A stretch of 42,346 nucleotides of DNA, taken from NCBI GenBank assembly GCA_015680685.1, contig MNCI01009006.1, positions 3,014-45,359 of the forward strand, given 5' to 3'. The position numbers and the translations under genes were made by a program. The notes under the pieces were generated by a model that was not told the DNA's origin, made no database searches, and was given only the letters and a program-made list of their open reading frames with translations. How positions within the stretch are numbered: position 1 is the first letter of the stretch; the number at the start of each line of letters is the position of its first letter. Below are positions 33,660 to 42,346 of this stretch, one piece after another. This DNA comes from Gnetum montanum. Its lineage: Eukaryota > Streptophyta > Gnetopsida > Gnetales > Gnetaceae.

Positions 33660-34545
33660 TGATGAAGTATCATATATTGGGCAACTACATTGATGCATCC
33701 ATGTCAATGTAGTCTTGTCAACACATGGCTATCAATGCATCCTTATATGCATTGGTGCATTTGTGTTGATACTAAGGCACCTAAAGCCTATATATATATG
33801 TACACCCTTTGCATAGAGGCACCATATTGCTTAGTAATGTAGTCAAACTCTTGTAATTTTCTTCTATATGACTTAGCAAACAATTAGTGAGTGCCTGAAA
33901 CGTGGATTTGAGTCAATTATAAGGAGTCTTATTTAAGTGGCATTATACCTAAACACATTTCATGAATGGCAATAAGATCAAGATTGATTCATATTCATTG
34001 CAACACTTTGGCTTAAAATAGATTTATTTTCAATGTAATTTAATTTATATGTACTTAGTTAATATTTACATTTCCACATACATTAATCAGTTGGTAGAAT
34101 GAGTGTGACTAGTTTTGAATGTAAACACATATTCTCTCACTAATCCTAGTAGCATTATTGCTTGGCTCACCTAGTAGCATAACACTTGGTAATCCCAACA
34201 ATAGGTATGTGAGTTCATGATGTGTACAATAAGATGAGAATGGACACTCATCACCCTTAGGCTAGCTTAGGATTTGTCTTCTTTTTATTAATTAGATAAA
34301 CAATTAATTTTCATGATTTTATCTAGCTTAGCCATAGCCGCACAACAACAATTATCATATGCCTCACTTTGGACTAAATCATACATTACAAAACTACCAT
34401 TAGTTCAAGTGAGAAGATAGTGACGTATAATCAACACTTAATAATCTAGATGCGACACTAGTTCCATCCTTGAAATTCAACCAAATTGCACGCAAATGCT
34501 TATGATTTATATGGTTGGATGTAAAGGACTACTTGCTGCTCATTA
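33660..34545 (+). repeat. 3' LTR of the pol-less element
   Basis: 886 bp, begins TGATGAAGTATCATA and ends GCTGCTCATTA, the terminal CA having become TA. TATATATATA at about 33,789-33,798 is the likely TATA box. Confidence 0.85.
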
Positions 34546-34885
34546 AGTATTGAAATTACCAAACAATATATGTTATGCTGAAAACCAGTTGTATTTATTC
34601 CACCATAACTATTATGCACATAATTATAAATTTTTAACTAAGTGTCTATAAATTAAATGAATAAGTAAATTAATGTGCAATTAAAGAAATATTAAGCTAA
34701 GTCAGAGTGATGCAATGAAGGTAAATCAATCTCAGTCTTATTATTGTTCATGAAAATATATCCAAGTACATGATCACTCAAATAAGATTCTATCAATCAA
34801 TTTAAGTTCACATTGCAAATACATGCTAACTATTCTAACTCNATACTATTCATTAGGTATAAAGTGTAGGGGCTACATCCCACTA
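34546..34885 (-). mobile_element. Antisense LTR, upstream half, starting with the right copy of the ~103-bp duplication
   Basis: 34,546-34,650 repeats 28,302-28,404. Beyond that the plus strand (TGATGCAATGAAGGTAAATC, TCTTATTATTGTTCATGAAA) matches the reverse complement of the U3/R part of the plus-strand LTRs (TGAATGGCAATAAGATCAAG, near 33,963-33,982). The similarity fades by about 34,885. One ambiguous base at about 34,842. Confidence 0.6.
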
Positions 34886-36180
34886 CAAAAAAATTAATAA
34901 GTTGTTAAAAGGGTGAAAAAGAATTTTTTTTTACCAGATAAATTAAAGGTTAAGCCACAATCATATCCCAAGTTGCATTTGGAGTATGATCTACTTCCCT
35001 TAAAAGTTGAAGCTCTTTGCTAATTTATCACTTCTACTCAAAATCTCATAGAAGCAGAACATCCCAAGTTTTGTAAAGTTGTTCTTAGAACATCCAAGAA
35101 AACAATGTTACCTAAGTTTTCTAAAGTAGTTCATGAAAGCACAAAAGAACAAGGCTAATACTTTCAAGGAATACAATTGCTCAAGACTTGGAATATCTTA
35201 GAGAAGGAGATGAAAAGTAGTGCTAAGCATATCTAGAAGTTAGTTAAACAAGTATTAACAAAGCTATGGTCAAATGCAAAAAGGAAAAAAAAATTACTTA
35301 TATCATATTAAAGGTAATTCTTCAGATTCATTTGTTGAGTATCTTACAACTCATATCTTGATTAGAGCTCATAGTTTTATCAAGAGGCTTTATCTAAGTT
35401 CACATTATCAAAGGATAGAAGTTGAAGATGATTCAGCTACCAAGGGAAGAGTATACATATAGGTTACCTAGGTCTAGAGCCTTGAAGATGAGTAACGTGT
35501 TTTTCTTAGTTTTCATATGAACAAACGTTTGAGGCAAAACAAGCTTAATCCAAAGTCTATCATATTGATCCTTTTATAATTTTTATCATGAATTTGCATA
35601 AGTTAGGGCTCTTGTGAAATTAAGACTTAAAGAAATTTATGAAGGTGATTATGGTAGACCCAAAAAACCATAAATTTTATTTAAAAACAACAACAATACA
35701 TCCACATTTCATAACTAAAAGGATTTGACACTAAGTGCATTACATCGTAGCTTTAAAAGACCAGTAAAAAGACTAAGAGAGAAAGGAAAGACTCAAATAG
35801 TTTCGAAGGTGCAAATATTGGTTTTCACCCTTGCAACCAATCTTTGAAAAACCTTCCCTATGGGATAGGAAAAGATCAAGCCTTGCAATCAAGTGTTCGA
35901 TGTTTATTTGATAATGATTTCAACATGGTAGAAAATTATTTTACTAGAACAAGTGGTACTTATGCTTACCTTTTTTATTACAAGAAGTAAACTTGATTTG
36001 ATTTGATTTAGAAGAAGAATTTTGTTTATGATATGCTAAGGTACTTGTTTTGTCTAGTTATAAGGCTCACTATAGCTACTCGAGAATGCTCATCCACTTA
36101 CCCTCCCAAGATCTGAGCACTGGGAATCTAATTATGCTGAACTAAATATTTACATCCTCTTAAAATTGAATTAATTCGGA
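34886..36180. other. Unassigned DNA with one odd plus-strand open frame
   Basis: Plus-strand translation around 35,055-35,460 looks somewhat protein-like (HPKFCKVVLRTSKKTMLPKF, then a 62-codon open frame at 35,274-35,462 with SSDSFVEYLTTHILIRAHSF). I recognise no family and stops interrupt the upstream part. The rest is AT-rich with no signal. Confidence 0.35.
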
Positions 36181-36300
36181 GGTTAATTAGACGGGTCACC
36201 TTAAACAGGGCCCAAATATAGCTGCCGCGGCGGGGGTTTGAATCATAAACATGCAGACACAGCTTCCCAGTCAAAAGAACAAGAGTCAGCCAAGAAGTAG

Positions 36301-37182
36301 ATCGCAGATCTGGAGGCTGCAGCTCTAAACTCAGGATACTGTGGCATTATGTACAATCCCCAAGCAACAATGCTGGCTAACCCATGCTACATTTATGCGT
36401 TTAGATGAGGGTTTCAAGATTTATCCTTTGTTCCTTGCAGTTCGTTTTAAAGTATAGGTTCTGTAAGTGTATCAGAAAGTTGAGAGCGATCTATACTCTA
36501 TTTTCAGAGATTAGAAATATAAATGCCACGTTGAATCATCTGTTGTTTTGTTTGTTCTTTATAAATAGAATTCTCTTTTTCGTGACAGGTCACTATAGAT
36601 CCAGGGATATCGTCACAGACACTAGAGATCCAGGGACGTCCTTTTGGTAAAAAAATGATGCCAGGTTGAATTGACTTAAAATGCTACAATAGGGGTTTGT
36701 TGAATTGTTGGGATGTTAGGAGAGGGTGGGCTGCCAAGCATGAAAACTGCAAGGTTTTTCTTTGCACTGGAATAAATTATCATGTGGCTTTTGATTTTGG
36801 ATCCTTCATCTATCACATGCCGCTCTTGTCAAAAGAGTAGAGTTAGCATTTGTTTCTGAAACATGTGTTTCCTCATTGCAATTTAGGAGGAAGGATTCTC
36901 ACTGCCGATGAGCATGCATTGATTAGGGAGGTACCACAACTCATTAACATTGCAAGAGTATTAAAGCACCGGCATCCTCAAAATTGTCCTTCTGGAGCAC
37001 CATGGATCTTCATCATCTTCCTTTGCTAACTTTTGGGCGAAAGTGCCCTTTTTACAGGCATTAGACTGAGCTTCAATGCTCTTGAATATCAAGGAAAACC
37101 CTGTTTTGGGATATTGAGAATCTTTGCAGAGGATGAAGAAACAGTGAGAAGCTTATTGGAATTTGGAAGGCTGAGGAACTGA
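36301..37182 (+). pseudogene. Unrecognised gene remnant or part of a gene
   Basis: Protein-like blocks share one plus-strand frame. 36,301-36,408: ADLEAAALNSGYCGIMYNPQ...LANPCYIYAFR then stop. 36,887-37,029, after an acceptor-like TTGCAATTTAG: GRILTADEHALIREVPQLIN, IARVLKHRHPQNCPSGAPW, then a stop at 37,027. 37,030-37,182: IRLSFNALEYQGKPCFGILR then IFAEDEETVRSLLEFGRLRN and TGA at 37,180. The last two blocks are collinear with one TAA between them. Amino-acid composition is ordinary globular-protein type, unlike the retroelement debris. I do not recognise the family; it could be decayed exons of a nearby or duplicated gene. Confidence 0.4.
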
Positions 37183-37849
37183 TGTCTACATTTGAAGCCA
37201 CAAATGTTCAAACCAAATTGCAAAGTTTGTCTTTAACCATGCCCTACTTGCGCCATACATCTCACTCACTACCTAAGTCTTATACTTTATCTAAAAATGA
37301 TTTCAAGCAAAAAAGGAACATATAGGACAGGAATACACAATCATATTTCGGTTGCCTAAAATTATCTCACTCTTCACAATTCTGAGCTTGTTTATTAGTT
37401 TTGCCCTAGAGCTCAGAAATTTTCGTTTCTTTTTCTTGGCACCACAACATTGCTTCATCTTCCGCCCAATGGTAGTGGAGCAATGCTAGAATACCAGCAC
37501 ATATGGGGTTATCAACATGTCAATCGAAATGTGAATTTTAACTTCTTGTTTCTATCCCTCTTTACAGCATACCACAGAAGTATGACACCCCTTCCCATAA
37601 AAAAGAACTATGCTTTTCATCTGGAAAACTGGTCATTTGAAATGAAGAAAAACATATCGTTAATAATCTGCTACATTTCAAATCTTGAAATCTTTTAACT
37701 GTTGCAAGCCTTTGTCAATTTGTACAGGTTAGGTAGCAAATTTGGATATTTGTAGCTCCATTTGCCTCAGGTCATACATATTATAAAATGAGTCAAAGTG
37801 AGAAATGATCTTCATCTGTTTATACAACGCACTCAATGTTTGGTAATCA
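37183..37849. other. Intergenic stretch downstream of the SERINC gene
   Basis: Expected to include the 3' untranslated region and polyadenylation site of the minus-strand gene. No convincing AATAAA on the minus strand close to 37,850 was found. The plus-strand 82-codon open frame at 37,450-37,698 has no recognisable feature. Confidence 0.4.
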
Positions 37850-40800
37850 TCAGTTGGGTGCCTGCTTATCCTTGGATCTCTTCTTCCATACAAGAGGAGC
37901 TATCAAAGTCCAAACTGTAACAGTAGACCATAAATGGTTAAAATGATGCAGACATATTAGGAAAGAAAGTGCATCAATTGTTTAGCTACAATAATATAAA
38001 AAGGAAAATTTAGCATCTCAAATTTAAAGAAGACAAACAAAGAAAACTGTACCATAGAGTCCAGCTGCTAACCATTCGTTGACAATCTTCACCCAAGTAT
38101 TGATCCAACCCACATCTATACACCACCTATTCACAACAGGAAATGACATGTACAACGCCTAAGTCAAATCCATGTTTCATATCTGACGATAAGTAATGTT
38201 GAGTAATCTCCTAGTAACTGTTGCGGAGAAGCAAACCTTTGCATGGTTTGGCGCAAGTTCCAGCAAATAAAGAGCATTCCAAAATACATGGCTCCCATGG
38301 AAAACACAAAGTGGAAAAACCCATAACCATATGGAATCTCCTCCTCGTCATCAGCTTTTTTAAACTGGAAACCATGCAAAAATTTTGATGGCAAAAGGTG
38401 TCATGTAGGGATAGTTTTTTATAGAACAAACAATTATTGAGATCTGTGGCTTGTATGCTTTAGGATTTGTTTCTGAAAACTTTGCTTAAATTCTACAAAT
38501 GGAATGTACAGTCTCATGCTATGTACATTTCTTTTACAATAGCATTTGGAAGGCACCTAGAAGAAGCTGGCAGCAATACAAAGCTCAAAATAAGCTCTAA
38601 AGTCTCTGTGATTTCAGAAATTCATTATCTATGTATTTTTCTGCTTTTTTTTTAAACAATGTTTATACTTTTTATTGGACATACAGTTCCACTTGTGCTG
38701 TTTAACAGCGTGCTTGGTTCATTATATAACTTACCCGAAAGGATTTTGAGTCAATGCCAGTAGAAAATGTTGTCATTACTACAGCAAGCATAGCGATTAG
38801 GAATCCCTGAAAACAAAAAACAAAAAATAAAATAAAATAAAAAAACATGGGCAAAGATTCCATAAAATTGAGTCTGATTATATGATAAAGAAAATTTTCT
38901 AAGCATCAACTTTTGAAGTGCTGGACATGGTTACGAATATGAAGCAGGAGCCTCGTGCAACGAAATTATTTCCCGACCCAGTAAAAAAAAGGGTTTAAAA
39001 AAGCAAGGAATCAATCTATTTGCTGAAGCTAACTGGCATAACCAAGGGCATTGCAATATTTGATCCAAAATTCTCACCAGAATTGTCATCCAATCTCCAC
39101 TTCCTGTTGCTTGAGGTCGTGTATTGCATTTTTCTGTTTCTGGTTCACTGTTGTACAAGTTAATTACATACATATCCAGAAACTTACCAATCAACAACTA
39201 TATAATTTGAAGTACCTCCTAAGGGCAGACCAGCAAAGGTACATTGTGTAAAGGCTCATGAGCCCTGATGTCATTGCACCAGCATTCACCTTCAATTCCC
39301 ATAAAAATTAACTTGTTAGCTAGTATCAATCTACACGTGGTACTCTGTCATGATGAACTGTTCATGAATACTTACCTTTGGATGGAGAGACACACATGTG
39401 ATTGCCAAAAGAAGTATTAGTGTCCAGGTGATGAAGAAAAAGTTGAGATGGCATGAAGCATATGGAGCATACCATAGGTACACCAAAATGATAACGGTAA
39501 GAGCAGTAGCATATGCTGTGCTTGACATTGCTATAACCAAGGGTCGGCTGGATGAACAGAATGATCAGTTAGCTATTGATCATGGTAAAAGACCTTCCAA
39601 TACTACATTCTTAATCTAAACACACAAACACATATAAATTATTTTAATCTGCGTGATAGGTGAAAACTTGAAAAAGTAGGTGAGGTTTAACAGAAATGTC
39701 ACGACAATGTGTAAGCACTATTACCTCTGTGCAGCTTTTTTGTCTGAACTCCAAAACTTATTCCACCAAGTAACAAAATTAATTACGCTTACAAGCTGTA
39801 TGATCAAGAATATTCTGCGTTGACATTGTTCAGGAAAAATCAAAAGCCACTCATTTTAGGAAATATATCAATAAAGCGTTCCTCTATAAAATAAAATATA
39901 ACTGGCAATCAGTAAACATACCCTGCACCAAATCTTGCAATTTCCCCTGTATCAATATTTGCAAAACACAGGATTAATACAGCAGTTGAAAACAAAAACA
40001 ATTTTAAAAAATTACTATGCTTTGCTTTCGTAAATGAGGCTAAGAGCCCATATAGTCATTCTAAAGATTAATGCATTTGCAAGAAATGGGGCAAGTGAAA
40101 TTACCGTAGAACTGAATGAAAGATGAGGGGATGACAAAGGGTACAGTCATCAGAGTGAGCCATATTGTTCCTTTTAGTGGCCACCATTCCGAATGCCATG
40201 AATTTTGAGGATCATCCGATTTTGTGGTTCCCATTGTTGTCAGAAGCATGGTAGCAAAAAATAGCTAAACCTCATAATTCAGGAGACAAACAATGGAAGC
40301 TTGATGAAGTCATGATTAAAAATAAGTGCTATCATTATCATACAGGACAATTTTATTTATACATTTATTAGTGCCAATTCTAATCCAATGTTGTGCAGGT
40401 TATAACGGGAACTCAGAATTATCGGAACTTTTAAATAACGAATGGATACAAAGCAGCCCATGCTCACACGAAGTACACCCTCGCTTCCTAGGTAGTCATG
40501 TCCACCTCTACAACCTTTCAAATCTGCTTCCTATCGTTCCTATCGTTACAACTGGTAGGAACTAAAACATTATGAAATACTGTTCTCTTCAGGTTAAAAA
40601 AATAAGTAGATTTACAAGAATTGTATGATTTCTTTAAATTCCCTTCAATCATTTGTGTCGGTTCATCTATAAAACTATTTAAGGCGGCAGAATTCCGGCT
40701 AAGAGGATGAACTCTGAAATTTGGAAACAACATATATATATGCAATTTCCGGAACAGAATAAGGCAAGTCACTTTAACTGCCCTCAAACAAAAAGCAGAC

Positions 40801-41236
40801 TGCTATCATAGCACTTCTAAAACTGAAAAATCGTAGATCGAAGAAAACCACAATTTCAACGGAAGTTGAAAGTTGAAACTCGTTACTTACGATCGAGCTC
40901 GGATAGGAATTTGTGGCCATAGTCACGAACTAACCATGCGAACACATTCGTGACGAGGAACATGAAACCGTAGTAATACCGAGCTGTCAACGCATTAGGC
41001 CGTTGGCACAACTGCTTGCAGGATAAATCCGCCATGAAATAACGGTACCTCTGTTTAAGAGTCTTCCCGTTGGAAGCGTTTGCGGTTTCATTAGTCTCTA
41101 CTGGAGCTGCTGGGTTCTCTTCATCTGCTGGCAATTCTTCTTGGAAATCGACTGCGTCATCCTTGCAGTTGCTCGTTTTTCCATCGTCAGGCCGCATTTC
41201 TCCCTGGAAATCAACACTCTGATTGCAGCTGTCCAT
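37850..41236 (-). CDS. Serine incorporator (SERINC/TMS) family multi-pass membrane protein, 12 exons
   Basis: Exons, in coding order: 41,236-40,891; 40,523-40,450; 40,264-40,105; 39,946-39,922; 39,814-39,725; 39,547-39,376; 39,289-39,216; 39,147-39,078; 38,806-38,735; 38,364-38,237; 38,126-38,053; 37,914-37,850. They total 1,350 nt, 449 codons plus TGA. All 11 introns (68-370 bp) are GT-AG with compatible phases; exon 4 is only 25 nt. Family motifs: GVLRVSMGCF (131-140), WHSEWWPLKG (163-172), IPSSFIQFYGEIARFGAG (185-202), FFITWTLILL, VSLHPKVNAG (284-293), FSTGIDSKSF (351-360), IPYGYGFFHFVFSMGAMYF (371-389), IDVGWINTWVKIVNEWL (407-423). About ten membrane segments, the family norm. It resembles the Arabidopsis MEE55-type branch. 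The N-terminal ~60 residues are an unusual acidic extension. The animal family is linked to serine and lipid handling in membranes; the plant role is poorly known. No damage seen. Confidence 0.94.
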
Positions 41237-41295
41237 TGTTCAACAAAGTGACGAAATATCTCTGAGCGGAGGGAGAACAGACTGGATCTAGTGTG

Positions 41296-41303
41296 CTTAT
41301 AAA
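41296..41303 (-). promoter_or_regulatory. Probable TATA box of the SERINC gene
   Basis: The minus strand reads CCATTTATAAGCAC about 60-67 bp upstream of the ATG at 41,236. A start site some 30 bp downstream would give a 5' untranslated leader of only about 30-40 nt with no upstream ATG before the coding start. Confidence 0.55.
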
Positions 41304-41309
41304 TGGATA

Positions 41310-42300
41310 GAGCACTGTTCTGTTTCATATGCATCACATCACATTTATGGGTGAGTTCTACTGTTTCAGTCTCCAATGAATTGCCAAGAAATGGCTTTGC
41401 AATTTCCTCGAACAACGACAGGAAAAAAGTTGTCCGCCTGTTTCCATTCATATTTATGCTTCGTAAAAGCATTTCTTCGATTTCTTACCGTTCCGGAGGC
41501 AAATACGCAATTGCAACTTTCAAAATTTGCTTTATGAAAGGGGCAACGACTGTGTTAAGGATCACACAATTGAAAACTTTATCAGCCGCGGACCGTATTT
41601 ACATGAAATGTAAAATGCATTTCGAAGCAGTCATTCAAAATCGCACAGATTTGCTGATTAAACCTGGGAAAGCAATAATACGCAAATATGTACTTGTCAA
41701 AGTCAAAAATACTTCAGAGTGAAGCAGAAATACAGCGATACGCAAATAAAGTATAAAGATTGCGCCCGTAGTGAGGAATCCCGCCATTTCGTGCAAAAGA
41801 AGCTTGATTGGAAAACAAGCAACAGAACGTTCAAGCAGAACATCCAGGCATTGAAAATTAAAAATCCTGAAAAGCTAATCAAAATAAATGAATTGCTGTC
41901 TTCAAAGTTTAAACATTATCCAGCTATACAGCATTAGCACAAGTGACAACTGTGGCCCGCAGGCTTTAGAAAAGCGGCTCCGATCTTACCGCCATATGCT
42001 GCATCATTTTTTAACAAGCTTTCACGAAATCGGCGGCGAAGGATAGCTTAAGATGATAATGCAATTATATTTAAACCGTTACAGACAAACAGGCGTATCA
42101 ATCCAACGGGAAGTGAACAATAAGTCTCCAAGATAAAGTTGAGGTCTGTAATACAGTACGAAGCGGCCTACAAGCTTAGGATTCCGCTCTGCAATTAACA
42201 TATCAACATGGCTTGTATTGTCAAACGCGCCTTAATGTCATTGTTAGCGCGGTCCATTCTGTTTTGACTTTATCGAATATTTTTGCAGAAAAGGAAGATC
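41310..42300. other. Upstream region of the SERINC gene
   Basis: Composition is balanced and CpGs are present, unlike the retroelement zone. Open frames on both strands (41,303-41,722 plus; 41,472-41,098 minus; 41,719-41,937 plus) show no recognisable domain, and the first two overlap the SERINC promoter and first exon, so I treat them as chance. No transposon recognised. Confidence 0.4.
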
Positions 42301-42307
42301 ACATCAC

Positions 42308-42346
42308 ATGGACGGAGCTTGCGACGAAGGATTCGAGGAGAAATTA
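42308..42346 (+). CDS. Possible start of a divergent plus-strand gene, cut by the window edge
   Basis: ATG at 42,308 opens MDGACDEGFEEKL and stays open to the window end (13 codons). The context CACATGGAC and the acidic N-terminus are plausible but too short to assign. Alternatively TTTTTGCAG ending near 42,289 could be an intron acceptor leading into an exon in another frame. Low confidence. Confidence 0.2.
   Translation, partial: MDGACDEGFEEKL

Larger units (their letters stand above)
28405..34545 (+). mobile_element. Non-autonomous Athila/Tat-type element: LTRs, gag and 3' region, pol deleted
   Basis: 5' LTR 28,405-29,277, PBS from 29,278, gag 29,409-30,910, a short linker, post-integrase region from about 31,490 (matches 17,790 onward of the larger element), polypurine tract TGGGGGTA (33,652-33,659), 3' LTR 33,660-34,545. 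No protease, RT, RNase H or integrase motif lies between gag and the post-integrase part; about 0.6 kb of unassigned sequence sits where some 4 kb of pol would be. If mobile in this form it must have used pol proteins from relatives. All frames now carry stops. Confidence 0.75.

Noticed and set aside
28400-34550. Normal 5-bp target duplication for the pol-less element
   Set aside because: The five bases on each side (ATATT and AGTAT) do not match; instead a ~103-bp segment is repeated.
36228-36244. tRNA or SINE B-box-like GGGTTTGAATC
   Set aside because: No acceptor stem, anticodon arm or convincing A box upstream at the right distance; a single 11-base match is not enough.
38164-38429. Separate small minus-strand genes
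   Set aside because: Both frames overlap SERINC exon 10; the splice acceptor at 38,364 and downstream exons show it is one spliced gene.
41098-41472. 124-codon minus-strand ORF overlapping SERINC exon 1
   Set aside because: It is in another frame from the exon that carries the SERINC motifs and lacks any family feature.
41303-41722. 139-codon plus-strand ORF upstream of the SERINC gene
   Set aside because: It overlaps the SERINC TATA box, has no recognisable motif and no homologous feature; likely chance.

Overview
This window looks like nuclear DNA of a land plant with a large, repeat-filled genome. A gymnosperm is my best guess, but that is inference. About 36 kb of AT-rich, heavily decayed LTR retrotransposons lie next to one intact, intron-containing gene. 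There are no bacterial-type operons, rRNA genes, convincing tRNA genes or CRISPR arrays.

Layout. 1-290: CpG-rich LTR-type promoter on the minus strand, with tandem repeats and a TATA box. About 340-4,900: minus-strand Ty3/Gypsy chromovirus relic (gag, protease, RT, RNase H, integrase, chromodomain-type C-terminus), full of stops. 4,900-9,083: unexplained DNA with a ~22-bp minisatellite, an AT-rich stretch and a degenerate plus-strand reading frame ending in a 74-aa coiled-coil ORF; at 9,071-9,090 there is a minus-strand primer-binding site and LTR end. 9,612-10,588 and 21,303-21,965: one older gag gene split by a 10.7-kb plus-strand Gypsy element of Athila/Tat type (10,589-21,297). That element has two ~942-bp LTRs, a tRNA-Asp-type primer-binding site, gag-pol and an extra coiled-coil region after integrase; its 5-bp target duplication is still visible (ATACT/ACACT). 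21,970-26,000: an LTR/PBS-like junction, diverged ~200-bp-scale repeats and unassigned DNA. 26,250-28,404: minus-strand gag plus antisense LTR of a related family. 28,405-34,545: a plus-strand relative that keeps both LTRs, gag and the post-integrase region but has lost protease, RT, RNase H and integrase. A ~103-bp antisense-LTR segment is present on both of its sides. 34,546-36,180: rest of the antisense LTR, then unassigned DNA.

From about 36.1 kb the composition changes. 36,301-37,182 holds an unrecognised, gene-like plus-strand frame. 37,850-41,236 (minus) is a complete 12-exon SERINC/TMS-family membrane protein gene of 449 codons. All 11 introns are GT-AG, every phase agrees, and a TATA box lies about 60 bp upstream of the start. 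The last 39 bases may begin a divergent plus-strand gene.

The SERINC gene appears to be the only intact conventional gene. The retroelements share a gag family, form a nested history and are too broken to encode working proteins. I did not find a clearly new biological system. The best leads are the gag-only derivative with its long flanking duplication, the coiled-coil ORF after integrase, the head-to-head inverted gag/LTR arrangement, the repeat-rich CpG promoter at the left edge and the unknown frame at 36.3-37.2 kb.
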